Shown here: positions 58,325 through 64,000 of the stretch, piece by piece | Position numbering within the stretch: the stretch's first letter is position 1 | Layout: the number at the start of each line of letters is the position of its first letter | Assembly (NCBI RefSeq): GCF_039535235.1 | Contig: NZ_BAAAWU010000001.1 | Location: 6,017,001-6,081,000 of the forward strand | Length of the DNA stretch: 64,000 nucleotides | Source: Streptomyces roseoviridis | GTDB lineage: Bacteria > Actinomycetota > Actinomycetes > Streptomycetales > Streptomycetaceae | Reading direction: 5' to 3' | The notes under the pieces: generated by a model | What the model saw: only the letters and a program-made list of their open reading frames with translations | What the model was told of the DNA's origin: nothing | The model's database searches: none | Program-made: the position numbers and the translations under genes

Positions 58325-60021
58325 CCGCGGGAGACGCCCTGCACGCGGCGGACACCGGCGGCGTCGACGGCGGTACGTCCTCGATCTACGCCGCACGGCC
58401 CTGGCTCCGCCTGCTCTCCGAGGCCCAGCGGGCGCCGATCGACCCGCCGCCCACCGTGCTGCACGCCTTCCGGGCCGCGGCCGCCCGCACCCCCGGCCAC
58501 CCCGCCCTCGCCTACTTCGACCAGCGCCTCACCTACCGCGACACCGACGTCCTGTCCGATTCCGTCGCCGGACACCTCGCCGCCCGGGGCGTCGCGCGCG
58601 GCGACCGGGTCGCGATCATGCTCCAGAACAGCCCGCACTTCGTCCTCGCCCTGCTCGGCGCGTGGAAGGCGGGCGCCGTCGTCGTCCCGCTCAACCCCAT
58701 GTACAAGGCCGGCGAGGTCGGCCACGCCCTGCGCGACTCCGGCGCGCGCGCCGTCATCTGCTCCGACCGGGCCTGGGACGGCCACGTCCGCGCCACCGCC
58801 GCCGAGGCCGGCGTCCCCGTCGCCCTCACCGCCGACGAGCGGGGGCTGCAGACCCGCGACGACCCCCGCGTCCTCGCCTTCGACCCCGTCCCCACCGAGG
58901 CCGACGACCTCCTGGCCGTCGCCCGCGCCGGCCACCCGGCCCCCGATGGCCGCGAACCCACCACCGACGACATCGCCCTCATCAGCTACACCTCCGGCAC
59001 CAGCGGCACCCCCAAGGGCGCCCTCAACCTCCACCGGGGCATCGTCCACAACGCCGAACGGCAGCGCACCGGCCACCCCGTGCCGCCGGGAGCCGTCTAC
59101 TTCGTCCTCGCGCCGCTCTTCCACATCACCGGCCTCGTCTGCGAGTTGGCGGCCTGCTTCGTGAACGGCGGCACCCTCGCCCTCGCCCACCGCTTCGAAC
59201 CCGGCGTCGTCCTCGACGCCTTCCTCGAACACCGCCCCGCCTACACCGTCGGCCCCTCCACCGCCTTCATGGCGCTCGCCGCCCACCCGGCCGCCACCCC
59301 CGACCACTTCTCCTCCTTCCTGGTCGTCTCCTCCGGCGGCGCGCCCGTCCCGCCCGCCCTGGTCGAGCGGTTCCGCGCCGGCTTCGGCCCGTACCTCCGC
59401 AACGGCTACGGCCTCACCGAGTGCACCGCCCCCTGCGCCGCCGTGCCCCCGCAGCACGAGGCCCCCGTCGACCCCGTCTCCGGCACCCTGTCCGTCGGGC
59501 TGCCCGGCCCCGACACCGTGGTCCGGATCCTCGACGAGGACGGCGCCGAGGTGCCCTTCGGCGCGCTGGGCGAGATCGCCGTCCGCGGCCCCCAGGTCGT
59601 CCCCGGCTACTGGCGGCTGCCCGAGGCCACCGCCGCCGCCTTCCCCGACGGCGAACTGCGCACCGGCGACATCGGCTTCATGGACGAGGACGGCTGGCTC
59701 TACGTCGTCGACCGCAAGAAGGACATGATCAACGCCTCCGGGTTCAAGGTCTGGCCGCGCGAGGTCGAGGACGTCCTCCACACCCACCCGGCCGTCCGGG
59801 AGGCCGCCGTCGTCGGCGTCCCCGACGCCTACCGCGGCGAGAGCGTCAAGGCGTACGTGAGCCTGCGCCCGGGCGCCGAGGTGGAGCCCGCCGAGCTGTC
59901 GGCCCACTGCGCGCGGCGGCTGGCCGCGTACAAGTATCCGCGCGAGGTCGAGATCCTGCCGGAGCTGCCCAAGACGACTAGTGGGAAGATCCTCAGGCGG
60001 GACCTGCGGTCCCGGAAGTGA
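58321..60021 (+). CDS. Acyl-CoA synthetase (AMP-forming ligase)
   Basis: The 566-residue ANL enzyme has P-loop YTSGTSGTPKGAL, LFHITGLVCELAACFVNGG, the A5 motif NGYGLTECTAP, ELRTGDIGFMDEDGWLYVVDRKKDMI, and the terminal lysine in PKTTSGKILRR. It activates a carboxylic acid as acyl-CoA. GTG 58321 overlaps the SDR stop. Position in the operon suggests it performs the first step of the pathway; the acid is not known (levulinate/4-hydroxyacid or medium chain considered). Confidence 0.94.
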   Translation: MTAGDALHAADTGGVDGGTSSIYAARPWLRLLSEAQRAPIDPPPTVLHAFRAAAARTPGHPALAYFDQRLTYRDTDVLSDSVAGHLAARGVARGDRVAIMLQNSPHFVLALLGAWKAGAVVVPLNPMYKAGEVGHALRDSGARAVICSDRAWDGHVRATAAEAGVPVALTADERGLQTRDDPRVLAFDPVPTEADDLLAVARAGHPAPDGREPTTDDIALISYTSGTSGTPKGALNLHRGIVHNAERQRTGHPVPPGAVYFVLAPLFHITGLVCELAACFVNGGTLALAHRFEPGVVLDAFLEHRPAYTVGPSTAFMALAAHPAATPDHFSSFLVVSSGGAPVPPALVERFRAGFGPYLRNGYGLTECTAPCAAVPPQHEAPVDPVSGTLSVGLPGPDTVVRILDEDGAEVPFGALGEIAVRGPQVVPGYWRLPEATAAAFPDGELRTGDIGFMDEDGWLYVVDRKKDMINASGFKVWPREVEDVLHTHPAVREAAVVGVPDAYRGESVKAYVSLRPGAEVEPAELSAHCARRLAAYKYPREVEILPELPKTTSGKILRRDLRSRK

Positions 60022-60050
60022 GCACCAGCACGAACGAAAGGCGGCGCAGC

Positions 60051-60644
60051 ATGGCCAGGACGACGGACGGGAACGGCACGCCCGTCCCCCAGAGGCTCCT
60101 CGCCGCCGCCACCCGGCTCTTCGCCGAGCGGGGTTACGACCGGACCTCCGTCCAGGAGATCGTCGAGGCGGCGGGCGTCACCAAGGGTGCCCTCTACCAC
60201 TACTTCGGTTCCAAGGAGGACCTCCTCCAGGAGGTCTACTCCCGGGTCCTCAGGCTCCAGCAGGAGCGGCTCGACGGATTCGCCGACGCCGACGCGCCGG
60301 TGGAGGAGCGGCTGCGGGACGCCGCCGCCGACGTGGTCGTCACCACCATCGAGAACCTGGACGACGCGGCGATCTTCTTCCGCTCGATGCACCACCTGAG
60401 CCCGGAGAAGAACAAGCAGGTGCGGGCCGAGCGGCGGCGCTACCACGAGCGGTTCCGCGCCCTGATCGAGGAGGGCCAGCGGTCCGGGGTGTTCTCCGCC
60501 GCGACCCCCGCCGACCTGGTCGTCGACTACCACTTCGGCTCCGTCCACCACCTGTCGACCTGGTACCGCCCCGACGGCCCGCTCACCCCGCAGCAGGTCG
60601 CCGACCACCTGGCCGGCCTGCTGCTGCGGGCCCTGCGCCCGTAG
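60051..60644 (+). CDS. TetR-family regulator of the acyl-CoA module
   Basis: The 197-residue protein has HTH RLLAAATRLFAERGYDRTSVQEIVEAAGVTKGALYHYFGSKEDLLQEV and a C-terminal domain of the TetR_C_33-like group (FRSMHHLSPEKNKQVRAERRRYHERFRALIEEG). ATG 60051 has AAAGG nine bases upstream; GTG 60018 overlaps the ligase stop and would add 11 residues. It is the last gene of the operon whose promoter holds the ACCGAC dyad, and is convergent with the acyl-CoA dehydrogenase. Confidence 0.9.
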   Translation: MARTTDGNGTPVPQRLLAAATRLFAERGYDRTSVQEIVEAAGVTKGALYHYFGSKEDLLQEVYSRVLRLQQERLDGFADADAPVEERLRDAAADVVVTTIENLDDAAIFFRSMHHLSPEKNKQVRAERRRYHERFRALIEEGQRSGVFSAATPADLVVDYHFGSVHHLSTWYRPDGPLTPQQVADHLAGLLLRALRP

Positions 60645-60668
60645 CGCGGCCCACCGCTGCCGGACGGA

Positions 60669-60707
60669 CGGCGGGGCCCGGGGCGCCACCCGCCCCGGGC
60701 CCCGCCG
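60669..60707. terminator. Perfect 17-bp hairpin between convergent operons
   Basis: CGGCGGGGCCCGGGGCG (60669-60685) pairs fully with its complement (60691-60707) across CCACC. It separates the TetR gene from the acyl-CoA dehydrogenase gene. Confidence 0.9.
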
Positions 60708-60714
60708 CGTTCGC

Positions 60715-61929
<1,215 letters not shown>

Positions 61930-61935
61930 GGCGGA

Positions 61936-62988
61936 TCAGCCTTCCTGGAGGGTGGTGAGGCCGTGCTCGATGAAGACGGGGACGAGTTCGCCGATGCGGT
62001 CGAAGCCGGCGCCGACGGTCTGCCCGAGGGTGTAGCGGTAGTGGATGCCCTCCAGGATCACGGCGAGCTTGAACCAGGCGAAGGCCGTGTACCAGGACAG
62101 GGCGCCGGTGTCGCGGCCGGAGCGGGCGGCGTACCGCTCGGTCAGCTCGGCGGCGGTGGGATGGCCGGCGGCGGAGGCGGTGGTGGAGATCGGCGAGCCC
62201 GGCAGGTCGAGCGGCGTGCTGTACATGATCAGCAGGCCGAGGTCGGTGAGCGGGTCGCCGAGGGTGGACATCTCCCAGTCGAGGACGGCCCTGATCCGGT
62301 CGTCCGCGCCGACGAGGACGTTGTCCAGGCGGTAGTCGCCGTGGACGACGGAGGGCGCGGGGGAGACCGGCAGGCCGCGGCCGAGGGCCGCGTGCAGCTC
62401 GTCGATGCCGGCCAGGTCACGCCCCCGGGAGGCGGCGAGCTGCTTGCCCCAGCGGCGCAGCTGCCGGTCGAGGAAGCCCTCGGGCCGCCCGAAGTCCTCC
62501 AGGCCGACGCCGGCAGGGTCGACGGCGTGGAGGTCGACGAGGGTGTCGACCAGGCGCAGGACCGCCTGACGGGTGCGCTCGGGGCCCAGCGGGGCGAGTT
62601 CGCCGGCGGAGCGGTACGGGGTGCCCTCGACGAACTCCATGACGTAGAACGGCGCGCCGAGCACCGACTCGTCCTCGCACAGCACGACGGTCTTCGGCAC
62701 CGGCACGGCGGTGGGGTGCAGGGCGCTGATGACCCGGTGCTCGCGCTTCATGTCGTGCGCGGTGGCCAGCACATGGCCGAGCGGCGGACGGCGCACGACC
62801 CAGCGGCCGGTCCCGTCGGTGACGACATAGGTCAGGTTGGAGCGGCCGCCCTCGATCAGCCGGGCGGTGAGCGGACCGGAGACGAGGCCGGGCCGCTCGC
62901 GGTCGAGGAAACGGCGCAGCCGCTCGGGGTCGAGACCGGGAGGGGGCACCTCCCGTGTCGGGGACTGCGGGGGAGGGGCGGAACTCAT
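61936..62988 (-). CDS. APH-family phosphotransferase (ACAD10/11 N-domain-like, LvaA-like)
   Basis: The 350-residue protein-kinase-like fold has LIEGGRSNLTYVV and WVVRRPPLGHVLATAHDM (ATP Lys region), YVMEFVEGTPY, HGDYRLDNVLVG (catalytic Asp) and VLDWEMSTLGDPLTDLGLLIMY (metal Asp). The family is called phosphotransferase/APH and is not an antibiotic-resistance enzyme in this context. It phosphorylates 4-hydroxyacyl-CoA in levulinate (LvaA) and ACAD10/11 pathways. It leads the minus-strand operon, whose promoter holds the operator at 63028. Confidence 0.88.
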   Translation of the reverse strand: MSSAPPPQSPTREVPPPGLDPERLRRFLDRERPGLVSGPLTARLIEGGRSNLTYVVTDGTGRWVVRRPPLGHVLATAHDMKREHRVISALHPTAVPVPKTVVLCEDESVLGAPFYVMEFVEGTPYRSAGELAPLGPERTRQAVLRLVDTLVDLHAVDPAGVGLEDFGRPEGFLDRQLRRWGKQLAASRGRDLAGIDELHAALGRGLPVSPAPSVVHGDYRLDNVLVGADDRIRAVLDWEMSTLGDPLTDLGLLIMYSTPLDLPGSPISTTASAAGHPTAAELTERYAARSGRDTGALSWYTAFAWFKLAVILEGIHYRYTLGQTVGAGFDRIGELVPVFIEHGLTTLQEG

Positions 62989-63027
62989 GCGGGCGTACCT
63001 CCGGGGTCGGCGTCGGCGTTCATGATG

Positions 63028-63041
63028 ACCGACCAGTCGGT
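63028..63041. promoter_or_regulatory. Operator ACCGAC-CA-GTCGGT
   Basis: A perfect 6-2-6 inverted repeat followed by ATGTC, 40 bases upstream of the phosphotransferase ATG. Related dyads are at 57513 and 36118. Confidence 0.65.
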
Positions 63042-63100
63042 ATGTCGTCCAGGGGGAGGCCGGAAACCCCGTGCGCGCCTCTGGTGGGCCGTCTGTCCTC

Positions 63101-63115
63101 GTGAATAGAGTTCAC
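63101..63115. promoter_or_regulatory. Palindrome GTGAA-N5-TTCAC before the enolase-family gene
   Basis: GTGAA (63101-63105) and TTCAC (63111-63115) are a perfect 5-5-5 dyad ending two bases before ATG 63118. It covers the likely -10 region, so a bound regulator would block transcription; the binder is unknown (GntR/FadR and IclR proteins are possible). Confidence 0.5.
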
Positions 63116-63117
63116 AT

Positions 63118-64000
63118 ATGGATTCAGCGCTGTGCATCGACGACGTCCGGCTGACCCCGATCCTCATCGCCGACCCACCGCTCCTCAACACCCAGGGCGT
63201 CCACCAGCCCTTCACTCCCCGGCTCGTGGTGGAGATCGTCACCCGGGGCGGCGTGACCGGCCTCGGCGAGACCTACGGCGACGCCCGCTACCTCGGCCCG
63301 GCCCGGGCGCTGGCGGCAGCACTGCCCGGCCATCCGGTCACCCACGTGAACGGACTGTTCGCACTGGCCGAGGAAGTCGGTGACCCGGCCATGACCGCGG
63401 GGGTGGACGAGCGGGCCGACGCCGGTGGCCTCCGCGGGGCCCAGACCGCCGCCAAGCTCCGCCTCTCCGTCGTCTCCGCCTTCGAGACCGCCTGTCTGGA
63501 CGCCCTCGGCAAGACCCTCGGACTGCCCGTCCACGCCCTGCTCGGCGGCAAGGTCCGCGCCGAAGTCGAGTACAGCGCCTACCTCTTCTACAAGTGGGGC
63601 GCTCACCCCGGCGGTGCTCCCGACGCGTGGGGCGAGGCCGTCGACCCGGCCGGCGTCGTCGAACAGGCCCGCCGCTTCGACCGCCTCCACGGCTTCGGCT
63701 CCTTCAAGCTCAAGGGCGGCGTCTTCCCGCCCGAGGAGGAGACCGCCGCGATCCGCGCCCTCGCCGGGGAGTTCCCCGGCCGCCCGCTGCGCCTCGACCC
63801 CAACGGCGCCTGGTCGGTGGCGACCTCCCTCGCCGTGGCCCGTGAACTCGGCGACGTGCTCGAGTACCTGGAGGACCCCGCGACCGGGACGGCCGCGATG
63901 GCCGAGGTCGCCGCCGGCACGGAGGTGCCGCTCGCCACCAACATGTGCGTGACCGCCTTCGAGGAGGTGCCGGAGGCCCTCGCCCGGGGTGCGGTACGGA
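63118..64000 (+). CDS. Glucarate dehydratase-type enolase superfamily enzyme (3' end cut by window)
   Basis: ATG 63118 opens a frame still open at base 64000; 294 codons are visible. It begins LCIDDVRLTPILIADPPLLN and has TRGGVTGLGETYGD, SAFETACLDALGKTLGLPVHALLGG, and the enolase barrel: catalytic Lys pair in SFKLKGG, metal ligands Asp in LRLDPNGAW and Glu in EYLEDPA, and TNMCVTAF. These match glucarate dehydratase, which makes 5-keto-4-deoxy-glucarate from D-glucarate. The second catalytic His region lies beyond the edge. There is no ribosome site, so the message may be leaderless. Confidence 0.88.
   Translation, partial: MDSALCIDDVRLTPILIADPPLLNTQGVHQPFTPRLVVEIVTRGGVTGLGETYGDARYLGPARALAAALPGHPVTHVNGLFALAEEVGDPAMTAGVDERADAGGLRGAQTAAKLRLSVVSAFETACLDALGKTLGLPVHALLGGKVRAEVEYSAYLFYKWGAHPGGAPDAWGEAVDPAGVVEQARRFDRLHGFGSFKLKGGVFPPEEETAAIRALAGEFPGRPLRLDPNGAWSVATSLAVARELGDVLEYLEDPATGTAAMAEVAAGTEVPLATNMCVTAFEEVPEALARGAVR

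Noticed and set aside
61936..62988. Aminoglycoside resistance gene
   Set aside because: The APH fold is present, but operon context and similarity of layout to ACAD10/11 and LvaA favour a role in acyl-CoA catabolism.

Overview
The window is a gene-dense, very GC-rich stretch of actinobacterial chromosome that I read as Streptomyces. Third codon positions are almost all G or C, GTG and TTG starts are frequent, neighbouring genes overlap by 1-4 bases, and the gene content is typical of the genus: a stand-alone SepF paralogue, S. griseus-type proteases, a Ser/Thr kinase, a sortase-anchored LPMO, a class F sortase, DnaE2 with an ImuB-like partner, and SoxR. From memory, the gene order resembles the S. 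coelicolor core region running down from sflA (SCO1749) to soxR (SCO1697); I could not check this. I found no tRNA, rRNA, CRISPR array or complete insertion sequence.

Layout. 1-2256: a 5'-truncated MFS exporter and a SepF-like gene. 2601-9888: a cysteine-tailed DUF5685 protein, then a divergent amino-acid ABC transporter (binding protein on the minus strand; permease, a frameshifted FAD/NAD(P)-binding protein and ATPase on the plus strand). A 23-codon leader peptide sits in the binding-protein 5' region. 10202-13388: two secreted S1 proteases and a membrane protein. 13479-17887: dnaE2 and an inactivated Y-family polymerase relative. 18063-19918: a secreted lipase and a LAETG-anchored AA10 LPMO whose stop codons overlap. 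20106-24368: a CitB-type response regulator without an adjacent kinase, divergent from a TctCBA tricarboxylate transporter. 24446-32909: small secreted and cytosolic proteins, acetyltransferases, an AAA ATPase, a GDSL esterase, a Ser/Thr kinase and a lone type-ISP restriction-enzyme C-terminal domain. 33069-40032: GntR regulator with homogentisate dioxygenase, a TetR gene, a molybdopterin oxidoreductase and a citrate-type transporter. 40176-41670: a secreted protein and a class F sortase. 41969-50527: aldehyde and alcohol dehydrogenases, a DMT transporter, ArsR and TetR regulators, acyl-CoA dehydrogenase, MaoC hydratase and SoxR. 50620-57409: RNA ligase, a BKACE enzyme, a zinc-ribbon protein, a hydrolase, an erythromycin-esterase-like secreted protein and a NamZ-type muramidase. 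57560-62988: an acyl-CoA catabolic module. 63118-end: a glucarate-dehydratase-type enolase, cut by the window edge.

How the parts fit together. Three inverted-repeat families read directly from the sequence link separated genes to nearby TetR regulators: an AAACTARC dyad (41911 and 47203), TNAGC-N4-GCTNA (48816 and 49987), and ACCGAC-N2-GTCGGT (57513, 63028, weaker at 36118). The last one brackets an SDR, an acyl-CoA ligase, a TetR regulator, an acyl-CoA dehydrogenase and an APH-family phosphotransferase. This set resembles the levulinate/4-hydroxy-acid (Lva, ACAD10/11) pathway. The most unusual regulatory region is 4927-5240, where a leader peptide of the R-x-H-[VI]-D-L-x-R type is followed by a repeat-rich, C-rich, G-poor 5' UTR before the ABC binding-protein gene. 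I infer attenuation there, possibly Rho-assisted.
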